NCBI RefSeq assembly: GCF_002843315.1
Contig: NZ_MVDD01000020.1
Coordinates: forward strand, 1-64,000
Direction of reading: 5' to 3'
Origin: Labilibaculum filiforme
GTDB lineage: Bacteria; Bacteroidota; Bacteroidia; Bacteroidales; Marinifilaceae
Length of the DNA: 64,000 nucleotides
This document shows, one piece after another, positions 33,618 to 42,853 of the stretch. Position numbers and translations under genes: made by a program. Within the stretch, counting starts at the first letter, position 1. Every line of letters starts with the position of its first letter. The notes beneath the pieces are model-generated. The model was not told where the DNA came from. It worked only from the letters and a program-made list of their open reading frames with translations, and made no database searches.

Positions 33618-35600
33618 ATGGAGAATCAGATACTACAATTTAGAGAAGAGCATGATGAAGCCAAGTTGTATTACCAACCTGCCGATGAGTTCGACAGAAC
33701 AGTGAAGACTCGATACGAGAAAATGCCGGCAGATATTTTTTTAACGGTAGAAAAAGCTGCTAAATGGGTGGCTGCAGAAATTGCAAGTGTAATTAAAGAA
33801 AAACAAAAGCTTGGTAAAAAGTGTGTTTTGGGATTGGCAACCGGTGCAACTCCTTTGAGTGTGTATTCGGAATTGATTCGTTTGCATCAGGAGGAAGCTT
33901 TATCGTTTCAGAATGTGATTACTTTTAATTTGGATGAGTATTATCCAATGTTGAAATCAAGTGCGCAGAGTTATAATCATTACATGAATGATGTTTTGTT
34001 TCATCATATCGATATTCCGAAAAATCAAATTCATGTGCCAGATGGCGAGGTAAGTAAAATTACGATTACCGGATATTGCAAGGAGTATGAAAATAGGATT
34101 GATTCTTGTGGCGGATTGGATTTACAAATTCTTGGGATTGGTCGTACAGGTCACATTGGCTTTAATGAACCTGGTTCGCAATTGGATTCGAAAACCCGAT
34201 TGATTATGCTCGATTCTTTAACCAGAAGAGATGCGGCTAAAGATTTTAATGGATTAAATAATGTGCCTAAAGCAGCAATAACCATGGGGGTTGGTACCAT
34301 ATTTAAAGCCAAGCGTGTTATTTTAATGGCTTGGGGCGAAGGAAAAGCTGCTATTGTAAAAAAAGCCTTGGAAGAAAGTCAGTGCGATGCGGTTCCAGCT
34401 AGTTATTTACAGCGCCACGCGGATGTTAAATTTGTTTTGGATGTTCCGGCGGCAAGTGAATTGGCTAGGGTGAAGAATCCTTGGTTGGTTGGAAGTGTGG
34501 AGTGGGATCGGTATTGGATTCGAAAAGCTGCAGTGTGGTTGTGTAATAAACTGCAAAAACCAATTTTGAAGCTGACTAATCGGGATTATAATGATAATGG
34601 CTTGAGTGAATTGCTTGCTTTGTATGGTTCTGCTTACGAGGTAAATATTAAAGTATTTAATGATTTGCAACATACCATTACTGGTTGGCCAGGTGGAAAG
34701 CCAAATGCAGACGACTCTCATCGACCAGAGAGAGCAGAGCCTGCAAGTAAGAAAGTTTTGGTTTTTAGTCCGCATCCTGATGATGATGTAATTTCGATGG
34801 GAGGAACTTTGAGACGATTGGTAGATCAGAAACATGAAGTTCACGTTGCTTATCAAACATCCGGAAATATTGCAGTTGCTGATGATGAGGCGGTAAGATA
34901 TCTTTCTTTTGTAAAAAGTTTTTCAAGAACACACGATACCAATGAGGGGAACCTTCAGTGTGTAATAGAAGATATTCGAAAGTTTTTGTTGGAGAATAAG
35001 GAGCCAGGGGGAATAGATACTGTTGAAGTTCGAAATATGAAAGCTTTAATTCGAAGAGGAGAGGCCAAGGCAGCTTGTCGTTTTGTTGGTGTTCGATCCA
35101 AAAATCTTCATTTTTTAGATATGCCTTTTTACGAAACTGGTGCAGTGAAGAAAAATCCGCTAGGGGAAGAAGATGTTCGAATTTTGGTGAATTTACTTCA
35201 AAGGTTACAGCCACAACAAATTTTTGCTGCAGGCGATTGGTCCGATCCTCATGGAACGCATCGGGTATGTTGGGAAGGAATTTACCAAGCATTAAAAATA
35301 GTAAGAGACGAGGAATGGATGAAGAACTGTTATGTGTGGTTGTATCGCGGAGCTTGGCAGGAGTGGGATTTGGACGAAATTCAAATGGCTGTTCCTGTGA
35401 GTCCGGAAGAGCTTCAGCACAAACGAAATGCAATTTTGCGTCATCAATCGCAAATGGAGAGTGCGCCTTTTATGGGAAATGATTCTCGATTATTCTGGCA
35501 AAGATCTGAAGAAAGAAATAGGGCTACAGCCGATTTGTTTAACAAATTAGGTCTGGCAGAATACGAGGCAATTGAAGCATTTGTCAGGTATATTGTTTAG
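33618..35600 (+). CDS. nagB: Glucosamine-6-phosphate deaminase fused to a PIG-L/LmbE deacetylase domain
   Basis: A 660-aa two-domain protein. Residues about 30-310 are NagB: LGLATGATPL (71-80), FNLDEYY (103-109) with the catalytic acid, and GIGRTGHIGFNEPGS. It converts glucosamine-6-phosphate to fructose-6-phosphate and ammonia. Residues about 375-650 are a PIG-L-type deacetylase: SPHPDDDVISMGGTL with the Zn-binding HPDDD at 386-390, and DWSDPHGTHRV carrying the later His. This long form is known across Bacteroidia. No nagA is in the window; the second domain could deacetylate GlcNAc-6-phosphate, which would make the fusion bifunctional, but that is inference. It is transcribed divergently from the kinase-murQ pair. 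Confidence 0.92.
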   Translation: MENQILQFREEHDEAKLYYQPADEFDRTVKTRYEKMPADIFLTVEKAAKWVAAEIASVIKEKQKLGKKCVLGLATGATPLSVYSELIRLHQEEALSFQNVITFNLDEYYPMLKSSAQSYNHYMNDVLFHHIDIPKNQIHVPDGEVSKITITGYCKEYENRIDSCGGLDLQILGIGRTGHIGFNEPGSQLDSKTRLIMLDSLTRRDAAKDFNGLNNVPKAAITMGVGTIFKAKRVILMAWGEGKAAIVKKALEESQCDAVPASYLQRHADVKFVLDVPAASELARVKNPWLVGSVEWDRYWIRKAAVWLCNKLQKPILKLTNRDYNDNGLSELLALYGSAYEVNIKVFNDLQHTITGWPGGKPNADDSHRPERAEPASKKVLVFSPHPDDDVISMGGTLRRLVDQKHEVHVAYQTSGNIAVADDEAVRYLSFVKSFSRTHDTNEGNLQCVIEDIRKFLLENKEPGGIDTVEVRNMKALIRRGEAKAACRFVGVRSKNLHFLDMPFYETGAVKKNPLGEEDVRILVNLLQRLQPQQIFAAGDWSDPHGTHRVCWEGIYQALKIVRDEEWMKNCYVWLYRGAWQEWDLDEIQMAVPVSPEELQHKRNAILRHQSQMESAPFMGNDSRLFWQRSEERNRATADLFNKLGLAEYEAIEAFVRYIV

Positions 35601-35678
35601 ATTTATCTGAGAATTTTCGAACTCAATTTCCTGAATACCGGATTTTATGGAGTCGCTTTATTTTAACGCTAAAAAACA

Positions 35679-38600
35679 ATGATTTTCATGTCTTTATCTT
35701 TTCGAAACATTCGCTTTTTCAAGCTCCTTTTTGTCATCTTCTTTTTGATGTTTTCTTCCTATCATACGAAGGCAATCCGGAAATCAGATCGGTTAAAACG
35801 GAAAGCCGACAAAGCTGCGCAATATTTTGTGGAGGAAGCATCTAAGGATTTTGTGTACAGTTTTCAATACGATAGTTTGCAGATCGATTCAGAGCAAAAG
35901 CAGATTGTATTGTTTATGAATTCGGTATTTTCTTACATCCCTTTTCGTCCGGAATCTGTTTTGAAATATAAGAATGATTTCAAGGAAGATTTGGGTCGGA
36001 AATTTAAAGATTATTCGATTCGAATGGAAAGTATGGGGCAGGAAATTAGTGACTTGATTCCTAATTTTTACCGGGGAGGAATGGTGGCGTTGGATAAGGG
36101 GCGACTAAATAAAAATGCAGAGGTAGCACATGCATTGGTACGAAACCTAAATGCAGGAATTGCTCCGGAATTTGGATTAAAGAACAAGCACATTGCACTT
36201 TGGCATTCGCATGGTTGGTATTACGAGAATACTTTAGATAGATGGGAATGGCAAAGAGCACGAGTTTTTTGCACCGTTGAAGATTTATGGACCATGGAAT
36301 TTGTTGTGCCATATATTGCTCCAATGCTCGAAAATTCTGGAGCTAATGTTTTGTTTCCTCGTGAAAGAGATATTCAGAAAAACGAGGTGATTGTAGATGC
36401 GGATTGGTCATCGAAAGGTTCGGAGTGTATTGTAGATGCTTCGGTTTGGGGACTTAATTCTCAAGCTGGCTTCGCAAATAAATATCCATTTTATTTGGAG
36501 GGAGAAAATCCATTCGAATTGGGACATAGTTATCAGGTGGAGGCAGGGACTAATGAATCTGCTATTGCGAAATACCTTCCTTATTTTTCTGAGAAAGGAG
36601 AATATGCAGTTTACGTTTCCTATTCGGATGATGAGGATAATGTGAATGACGCACACTATACTGTATATCATACTGGAGGCAAAACAGAGTTTGTGGTGAA
36701 CCAAAGTATGGGAGGTAAAACCTGGATTTATTTGGGAACTTTCCTTTTTGATAAGGGGAGAAATCCTGAAAAAGGAAGACTGGAATTGTCGAACGAAAGT
36801 AAGGAGGTGGGAAAGTGGATTTCGGCCGACGCGGTTCGATTTGGTGGAGGAATGGGAAATATTGCTCGTGGCAATCCCGACGAACTGAAAGCCCTGAAAA
36901 AGCAAAGAGCTGAGTTTGGTTTTAAAATGGATACAGCTATTTGGCAAAAATATACCAGTAATCGTCCCAGATATCAGGAGGCGGCACGTTACTACCTTCA
37001 GTATGCAGGCATGCCCGATTCATTGGTGTACAGCATAAATAAAGATTACGAGGCAGATTACAGCAATAGGGGAAAAGATGCGGCTAAGTTTCAGAAACGA
37101 GAAGTTGGTAAAACCGATTACAAAGACGATTACATGAGTCGTGGCGAATGGGTAGATTATTTGATCGGCGCTCCATCTGGTCCTACAAAAAATCCAACGG
37201 TTAAAGGTTTGGGAATACCTGTTGATATGGCTTTGGCATTCCATACCGATGCCGGCTTTACTCCGAATGACTCCATTATTGGAAGTCTGGCGATTTATTC
37301 GACTACGCGGGATAATGATTGTTTTCCAAACGGACAATCGAAATGGGCAAGTCGCGATTTAACCGATATTATTCAGTCGCAGGTGGTGGAAGATATTCGG
37401 AGCAAATACGAGCCAAAATGGACTAGGAGAGGAATGTGGAACAAGCAATATTCCGAAGCTTATCGTCCCAAAGTGCCAACCATGCTATCGGAACTCATGT
37501 CGCATCAGAATTTTGCAGATATGTATCAGGCGATGGATCCGAAGTTTAAATTCGATGTTAGCAGAGCCTATTACAAAGGGATTTTAAAGTTTCTTTCTTC
37601 TCAGGATGGAAGAGATTATGTGGTGCAACCTTTGCCGGTTGATCATTTTCAAATCAGGGAAACCGAAAAAGGAATTTTATTGGCATGGAAGCCGGTTGCT
37701 GATGAATTAGAAGCTACAGCAAATGCTACTTCTTATAAAGTTTATACAAGAATTGAAGAGGAGGGATTTGATAATGGAATAGAAAGCTTCGAGCCCGAAT
37801 ATAGAATTGAAAACTGTAAACCTGGTGTGATATATAGTTTTAAGGTGACGGCATTGAATAAAGGCGGAGAAAGCTTTGATTCGGAAATATTGTCCTATTG
37901 CAAAGCTAAAAATGGGAAAAAACCTGTTTTAATTGTAAATGGTTTTGATCGGTTGACTGCTCCTCAGGGGTTTGATGATGGAAAGTTAGCTGGTTTTAAA
38001 AGTTCGGAAGACGAAGGGGTAGCCTACAAAAGAAATATTGCTTATGTTGGAGATCAATACGATTTTGATAGGAAATCGGTTTGGCTGGATGATGATGCAT
38101 CGGGTCATGGAAGCTCTTATGCCGATCAGGAGGAAAGAATAATTCCGGGCAACAGTTTCGATTATCCTTTTGTGCACGGATTAGCGGTTCGCGATAATGG
38201 CTTTGGTTTTGTATCCATGAGTGATGAGGCTTTTGAGGAGCTGAATTGGGAAGCGCAAGAGTTCTCTGTTTTAGATCTTATTTTTGGAGAGGAAAAAACA
38301 AGCAAAAGAATGTATGGCAAGGAGAACAAAGATTTTACTATTTATACGCCCGAAATGAGGGAGGCAATTCGTAAGTATTTGCTCGATAAAAATGCGAAAT
38401 TAATTCTTTCGGGAGCTTATGTTGGCACAGATTTAGAACTTTGTGGCGATAGTTTGGCAAAATCTTTTGCCGAGAATGAATTGCATTATCAGTTTAGAAC
38501 CAATTATGGGAGTAAATTGGGAAAAGTATCGCATACGAATGAGGTGAGAAACAATTTCACAGGAGAATATCAGTTTGTAACTGGATATTCATCGGTAATA

Positions 38601-38807
38601 TATAAGGTAGAAGCACCGGATGCGATTGAACCTTTTGGCGAGAATGCAAAAGTGCTTTTACGATATTCGGGAAATAATAAAAGTGCAGGTGTTTTGTACA
38701 ATGGGAAATATCAGTCGGTAATTTTAGGATTTCCATTGGAAACGCTGGAAACAAAAGCGTACCGAAATGAATTGATGAAACAGATACTTCAATTTTTTAA
38801 TCAGTAA
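35679..38807 (+). CDS. Exported amidase_3-like protein with golvesin-C-type and FnIII domains
   Basis: A 1042-aa exported protein. It has a hydrophobic N-terminal signal (FKLLFVIFFLMFSSYHTKA) and often goes under the label xanthan lyase. Reading the motifs, I see a zinc amidase core split by an insert: ALWHSHGW (H176/H178), CTVEDLW (E201), LAFHTDAGF (H522) and a catalytic-type Glu in LSELMSH (E605). This matches the H-E-H plus E pattern of N-acetylmuramoyl-L-alanine amidases. The insert at about 230-410 resembles the golvesin C-terminal domain. An FnIII-like domain (about 655-745) and a C-terminal about 290-residue globular region follow. The peptidoglycan neighbourhood supports amidase activity. 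Either ATG at 35679 or 35688 is possible. Confidence 0.7.
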   Translation: MIFMSLSFRNIRFFKLLFVIFFLMFSSYHTKAIRKSDRLKRKADKAAQYFVEEASKDFVYSFQYDSLQIDSEQKQIVLFMNSVFSYIPFRPESVLKYKNDFKEDLGRKFKDYSIRMESMGQEISDLIPNFYRGGMVALDKGRLNKNAEVAHALVRNLNAGIAPEFGLKNKHIALWHSHGWYYENTLDRWEWQRARVFCTVEDLWTMEFVVPYIAPMLENSGANVLFPRERDIQKNEVIVDADWSSKGSECIVDASVWGLNSQAGFANKYPFYLEGENPFELGHSYQVEAGTNESAIAKYLPYFSEKGEYAVYVSYSDDEDNVNDAHYTVYHTGGKTEFVVNQSMGGKTWIYLGTFLFDKGRNPEKGRLELSNESKEVGKWISADAVRFGGGMGNIARGNPDELKALKKQRAEFGFKMDTAIWQKYTSNRPRYQEAARYYLQYAGMPDSLVYSINKDYEADYSNRGKDAAKFQKREVGKTDYKDDYMSRGEWVDYLIGAPSGPTKNPTVKGLGIPVDMALAFHTDAGFTPNDSIIGSLAIYSTTRDNDCFPNGQSKWASRDLTDIIQSQVVEDIRSKYEPKWTRRGMWNKQYSEAYRPKVPTMLSELMSHQNFADMYQAMDPKFKFDVSRAYYKGILKFLSSQDGRDYVVQPLPVDHFQIRETEKGILLAWKPVADELEATANATSYKVYTRIEEEGFDNGIESFEPEYRIENCKPGVIYSFKVTALNKGGESFDSEILSYCKAKNGKKPVLIVNGFDRLTAPQGFDDGKLAGFKSSEDEGVAYKRNIAYVGDQYDFDRKSVWLDDDASGHGSSYADQEERIIPGNSFDYPFVHGLAVRDNGFGFVSMSDEAFEELNWEAQEFSVLDLIFGEEKTSKRMYGKENKDFTIYTPEMREAIRKYLLDKNAKLILSGAYVGTDLELCGDSLAKSFAENELHYQFRTNYGSKLGKVSHTNEVRNNFTGEYQFVTGYSSVIYKVEAPDAIEPFGENAKVLLRYSGNNKSAGVLYNGKYQSVILGFPLETLETKAYRNELMKQILQFFNQ

Positions 38808-38834
38808 GAATATAACAAAAACACAATATTTACT

Positions 38835-40295
38835 ATGAACGGAAAGGTGACATGTTTTATTCCTTTTGGAACAAAGGAGGAAACAAAAATTACGGTTGAC
38901 GAGTTAAAAAAAACAGGACTTGTGTCTGCAATTTATGTTGTAGGCAGTACTGAACAGTTAGAAATTGAGGGAGTTGAGGTTTTAAGTTCGAAAGCTTTAA
39001 CCTATGGCGAAACAATTCATGCAATTGCCGGGAAAGCAAATTCGGAATATGTTTTTATCTACACAAAAACTAGCGCCTTAACTCTGGGACAGTTGGCTTT
39101 GGATCGTTTTCTGAAGGTAGCAAAGGATACAAACAGTGGTTTGGTGTATTCAAATTATCGTGCCATTAAGAATGGTGTGGTTGAAAATTGTCCGGTTATC
39201 GATTATCAGGAAGGTAGTTTGAGAGATGATTTTAATTTTGGATCGGTGCTTTTTTACGATGCGAAAGTGTTGAAAGAAGCTGTGAAGGATGTGGATGCTT
39301 CTTTTCGTCATGCAGGCTTGTACGAATTGCGCTTGGCAGTGGCTTCGCGTTCCGAATTTATGAGAATTCCGGAAGTATTGTACACCGAAGAAGAAATGGA
39401 TACCAGAAAATCGGGAGAGAAAATTTTCGATTATGTGGATCCTAAGAATCGTGCGGTACAAATTGAAATGGAGATTGCCTGCACCGAACATTTAAAAAGA
39501 ATTGGCGCTTTCTTGGCACCTAAATTCGATCCTATTGCTTTCGAGGAAGGCAATTTTAAAATGGAAGCTTCTGTGGTGATTCCAGTTCGCGATCGTGTAA
39601 AAACCATCGAGGATGCAATTAAATCGGTCTTGACTCAAAAAGCGAATGTGGCTTTCAATTTAATTATTGTAGATAATTATTCTACAGATGGAACGACAGA
39701 AATTATTCAAAAATATGCCTCTATCGATAAGCGTATCATTCACATTATTCCGGAACGAAAAGATTTGGGAATTGGTGGTTGTTGGAACGAAGCGGTAGCG
39801 CACGAGTCTTGCGGTAAATTTGCTATTCAGTTAGATAGCGACGATTTGTATGCTGGTGATGATACCGTTCAAAAAGTAGTGGATGCATTTTATCGCGAAA
39901 ACTGTGCCATGGTAGTGGGAACTTATCAGATGGTAAATTTTGCACTGGAAGAAATTCCTCCTGGAATTATCGATCACAAAGAGTGGACACCAGAAAATGG
40001 AAGAAATAATGCGCTTCGTATTAACGGATTGGGTGCTCCTCGTGCATTCTATACTCCGGTATTGCGCAAGAATCCAATTCCAAATGTGAATTATGGTGAG
40101 GATTATGCTTTAGGTTTAGCCATTTCGCGTAACTACCAGATTGGTAGAATTTACGACTCTATTTATTTGTGTCGTCGTTGGGATGATAATTCCGATGCTT
40201 CTTTGGATATCGAAAAAATGAATGCGCACAATACCTACAAAGATCGTATTCGCACCATCGAATTGAAAGCTAGAAAACTATTGTGCAAAAAATAG
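38835..40295 (+). CDS. Double-domain glycosyltransferase family 2-like protein
   Basis: A 486-aa cytosolic protein. Residues about 245-480 form a GT2 (GT-A) domain: ASVVIPVRDRVKTIEDAIKS, DNYSTDGTTEII, and a QLDSDDLYAGD motif carrying the DxD-type acids. Residues 1-230 look like a second, more divergent GT-A domain (TCFIPFGTKEETK; SGLVYSNYRAI), without an obvious DxD. No membrane segment. It lies 27 bp after the amidase-like gene, so it belongs to that operon. The acceptor and product are unknown. The context suggests amino-sugar or cell-wall glycans, but a purely metabolic role cannot be excluded. Confidence 0.75.
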   Translation: MNGKVTCFIPFGTKEETKITVDELKKTGLVSAIYVVGSTEQLEIEGVEVLSSKALTYGETIHAIAGKANSEYVFIYTKTSALTLGQLALDRFLKVAKDTNSGLVYSNYRAIKNGVVENCPVIDYQEGSLRDDFNFGSVLFYDAKVLKEAVKDVDASFRHAGLYELRLAVASRSEFMRIPEVLYTEEEMDTRKSGEKIFDYVDPKNRAVQIEMEIACTEHLKRIGAFLAPKFDPIAFEEGNFKMEASVVIPVRDRVKTIEDAIKSVLTQKANVAFNLIIVDNYSTDGTTEIIQKYASIDKRIIHIIPERKDLGIGGCWNEAVAHESCGKFAIQLDSDDLYAGDDTVQKVVDAFYRENCAMVVGTYQMVNFALEEIPPGIIDHKEWTPENGRNNALRINGLGAPRAFYTPVLRKNPIPNVNYGEDYALGLAISRNYQIGRIYDSIYLCRRWDDNSDASLDIEKMNAHNTYKDRIRTIELKARKLLCKK

Positions 40296-40302
40296 ATGTA
40301 GA

Positions 40303-40453
40303 TTAAAATAGCGTCGTTATTTGTCAATGTGTTTCTCATGCTTTGAGTAAGCTTTTTGATAAAAACTTTACTTTTGGCATAAAACATCAATATTTGCAAT
40401 CTCCCCTTTTAGGGGAGAAACCCGACAGGGAGAGGGGTGCAAGTAAGTAAAAA
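40303..40453. repeat. Direct repeat unit, copy 1
   Basis: Starts TTAAAATAGCGTCGTTATTT and ends after the REP-like element at 40401-40439. Copy 2 at 40473-40660 is nearly identical apart from a 37-bp insertion. Confidence 0.85.
40401..40439. repeat. REP-like palindromic element, copy 1
   Basis: CTCCCCTTTTAGGGGAG forms a short stem and is followed by cccgacagggagaggggtg. The identical 39-bp element occurs at 40608-40646, and a fragment of it at 2467-2495. Confidence 0.75.
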
Positions 40454-40472
40454 CGTGGTTAAGTTAACATCT

Positions 40473-40660
40473 TTAAAATAGCGTCGTTATTTGTCAATGT
40501 GTTTTTCACCCTTTCCCCTTCGGGACTTTCCCTATAAGGGAAAGATGCTTTGAGTAAGCTTGTTGATAAAAACTTTACTTTTGGCAAAAAACATCAATAA
40601 TTGCAATCTCCCCTTTTAGGGGAGAAACCCGACAGGGAGAGGGGTGCAGGTAAGTAAAAA
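40473..40660. repeat. Direct repeat unit, copy 2
   Basis: The same unit as at 40303-40453, carrying an extra segment with the hairpin CTTTCCCT-ATA-AGGGAAAG-like sequence at 40526-40544. Confidence 0.85.
40608..40646. repeat. REP-like palindromic element, copy 2
   Basis: Identical to the 39-bp element at 40401-40439. Confidence 0.75.
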
Positions 40661-40664
40661 TTCT

Positions 40665-40705
40665 GTGTGCTCTGTGGTTAAACTTTTCTTTAACCCAGAG
40701 CACAC
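40665..40705. repeat. Long imperfect hairpin
   Basis: GTGTGCTCT pairs with AGAGCACAC (9 bp) and, after a small bulge, GGTTAAA pairs with TTTAACC. No T-tract follows, so it is not a standard terminator. Confidence 0.65.
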
Positions 40706-40773
40706 GGAGATTCACAGATAAAAAAAGAATACAGGTGTTATTTTAGGGTGAAATCTGATAAAATATAAGAAGT

Positions 40774-41652
40774 ATGAAGCAATTTTTTCAAATTTTAGTG
40801 ATACTGCTGATATCTCTAAGCTCTTGTCAGGGAAAGAAATCCCAGCAAGTGGTAAAGGAATCTGTCCAATTTAAAGATTCTACCGATCAGGCAATTTTTA
40901 ATTCCATACGGGAAGTTGCAAGCAATGCTTCCCTAGATACTTTACAATTAAATGATAGGGTGATTGAAGTGGCAAAAATGTTTCTACAAACAGCTTATGT
41001 TGGAGGTACTTTAGATCGGAATAAAAAAGAGGAATTGGTGGTTAATTTCCGCGAGTTAGATTGTACCACTTACCTGGAGAATGTGGTGGTTTTATCAAAG
41101 GCACTAGCCAACGATTCGCTTCAAGCGGATGATTTTTTGAAGGAACTTGAAAATTTGCGCTACCGAAATGGCAAACTGACCGATTACGCTTCGCGATTGC
41201 ATTATTTTTCCGATTGGATTTATGAAAATGAAAAAAAAGGAATTGTAAAAAATAGCACAGCCGAAATTGGTGGTGAAAAGTACAATAAAGTAATCAATTT
41301 TATGAGTACGCACCTCAGTGCTTATCCTGCTTTACAGGCGAATACTTTATTGGTAGGGAAAATCCGGAAGACCGAAAATGAAATTAATAAAAGGGATCTA
41401 TTTTTTATTCCCGAAGCAAAGGTGCAACAGTTGGAAGATCAAATTCGAAATGGCGATTTAATTGCAATTACTACAAAAATAGAAGGTTTGGACATATCTC
41501 ATGTTGGTATTGCCATTCATGTAAACAACAGGTTGCACTTGATGCATGCCTCTAGCAAAGCTAAAAAAGTGGTGATTTCAGATATTCCTTTGGCAGAAAT
41601 GCTTCTGATAAGTAAATTTCAGTCAGGAATAATGGTTGTTAGGTTAAAATAA
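40774..41652 (+). CDS. DUF1460 lipoprotein, NlpC/P60-like cell-wall peptidase or amidase
   Basis: A 292-aa lipoprotein (MKQFFQILVILLISLSSC, Cys18). The DUF1460 family has a papain-like fold related to NlpC/P60. The likely nucleophile is Cys97 in ELDCTTYLEN and the catalytic His is H243 in ISHVGIAIHV, with a second His in LHLMHASS. Structures from this family led to a proposed N-acetylmuramoyl-L-alanine amidase-like or related peptidoglycan activity. It is the first gene after a repeat-rich gap and probably starts a new transcript with the genes that follow. Confidence 0.82.
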   Translation: MKQFFQILVILLISLSSCQGKKSQQVVKESVQFKDSTDQAIFNSIREVASNASLDTLQLNDRVIEVAKMFLQTAYVGGTLDRNKKEELVVNFRELDCTTYLENVVVLSKALANDSLQADDFLKELENLRYRNGKLTDYASRLHYFSDWIYENEKKGIVKNSTAEIGGEKYNKVINFMSTHLSAYPALQANTLLVGKIRKTENEINKRDLFFIPEAKVQQLEDQIRNGDLIAITTKIEGLDISHVGIAIHVNNRLHLMHASSKAKKVVISDIPLAEMLLISKFQSGIMVVRLK

Positions 41653-41845
41653 CCTGACAGAGTCGAAGACCTGTAAGAGTTTTAATAATAACTCGATGAT
41701 TGTTTGAATAATGTATAGATGCTTGGGTCGACAATAAGCGAATTGCAGATCAGTCTCCTATCTCACATCTAAAATCTCACAATCTATTTTTAATGATATC
41801 GCATAAAAATAAAGTAAATATTTTTTTACTTGAACTAGGAAAACA

Positions 41846-42853
41846 ATGAACGTAAACAGCATAGATAAATTAGAGGATTTATTGAAAGAGAAATCTTCTA
41901 CGCAGATATTAGGTGATTTTCTGAACGATCAGCTTAAAAATTGGCCGTTGGCAACAGGAAATTACAAGGGATTGGAAAAAGTGGAAGAAAAAGAATTTCA
42001 ATTCGAGAATTTTAAGATAAAAGTGCAGTTCAATCCCGAAAGAATAAGATCGTCAGTAGCCAAAGTCGATTCAAAAAGTATCGAAAATCGTGCTTGTTTT
42101 TTGTGTTTGGATAAGCTTCCTGCCGAGCAAGCAGGAATTGCTCATGGCAATGATTTTGTGATTCTGGTAAATCCGTTTCCAATCATTCCACAACATTTTA
42201 CCATTCCAAAAGTAGATCATATCGATCAATCTTTTCTGGCGAATTTGGAGGGAATGTTATCCTTATGCAAAAGCATGATTGGTTATACTCTTTTTTACAA
42301 CGGACCAAAATGCGGTGCGTCGGCTCCCGATCATATGCATTTTCAGGCTGGCACTAAAAATTTTATGCCAGTAGAAACCGAGTATGCTGTTTTAAAGAAT
42401 TTGCAATCGGAACTTTTAAGTGATTCAAAAAAAGTGGAAGTGCGGGCTTTTCCGAATTATCTAAGAAAGATGATTTCCATCGAGTCGGAAAGCAAAAATG
42501 AAATGATAAATGCTGTTTCTGTTTTCTATCAGACTTTTTCTGAGATGCAAGCAGAAGAAAAAGAGCCAATGCTCAATGCTATTTGTTCCTTTGTAGATGG
42601 AAAATACATCATGCATTTGTTTCCACGAAAATTACATCGTCCATCACAATTTTTTGCCGAAGGCGATCAACAATTATTAATTAGTCCGGCCTCGGTAGAT
42701 TTTGGCGGAGTGTTCATTACTCCTCGGCGCGAGGATTTTGAGAAAATCACCTCGAGTGATGTTGTTGATATTTTTAAGCAGGTAAGTGTTGATGAGGTGT
42801 TTTTTGCAACAGTTTGTAAGAAGGTAAAAGCTCAGTTGGGGCTTTCACTTTAA
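41846..42853 (+). CDS. DUF4922 HIT/GalT-like protein
   Basis: A 335-aa cytosolic protein. A CxxC is at 84-87 (ACFLC), and KCGASAPDHMHFQAG at about 156-169 contains the HxHxQ triad (H163, H165, Q167) of HIT-type nucleotidyl hydrolases and transferases, close to GDP-hexose phosphorylases and GalT. A long QHFTIPKVDHIDQ segment precedes it. This suggests a nucleotide-sugar phosphorylase or nucleotidyltransferase; no family member has a firm function that I know of. It lies between cell-wall genes, so its substrate may be an amino-sugar derivative. The ATG at 41846 is the only good start. Confidence 0.75.
   Translation: MNVNSIDKLEDLLKEKSSTQILGDFLNDQLKNWPLATGNYKGLEKVEEKEFQFENFKIKVQFNPERIRSSVAKVDSKSIENRACFLCLDKLPAEQAGIAHGNDFVILVNPFPIIPQHFTIPKVDHIDQSFLANLEGMLSLCKSMIGYTLFYNGPKCGASAPDHMHFQAGTKNFMPVETEYAVLKNLQSELLSDSKKVEVRAFPNYLRKMISIESESKNEMINAVSVFYQTFSEMQAEEKEPMLNAICSFVDGKYIMHLFPRKLHRPSQFFAEGDQQLLISPASVDFGGVFITPRREDFEKITSSDVVDIFKQVSVDEVFFATVCKKVKAQLGLSL

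Larger units (their letters stand above)
40296..40773. other. Repeat-filled intergenic region
   Basis: Nearly 480 bp without a gene. It consists of two direct copies of a 150-190 bp unit and a long hairpin at 40665-40705, each described separately. Confidence 0.8.

Noticed and set aside
34407-35433. Overlapping minus-strand frames opposite nagB (149 and 222 aa)
   Set aside because: They are shadows of a well-supported coding sequence with normal domains on the + strand.
36408-36947. A 179-aa minus-strand frame opposite the amidase-like gene
   Set aside because: No recognisable motif, no promoter, and fully inside a supported + strand gene.
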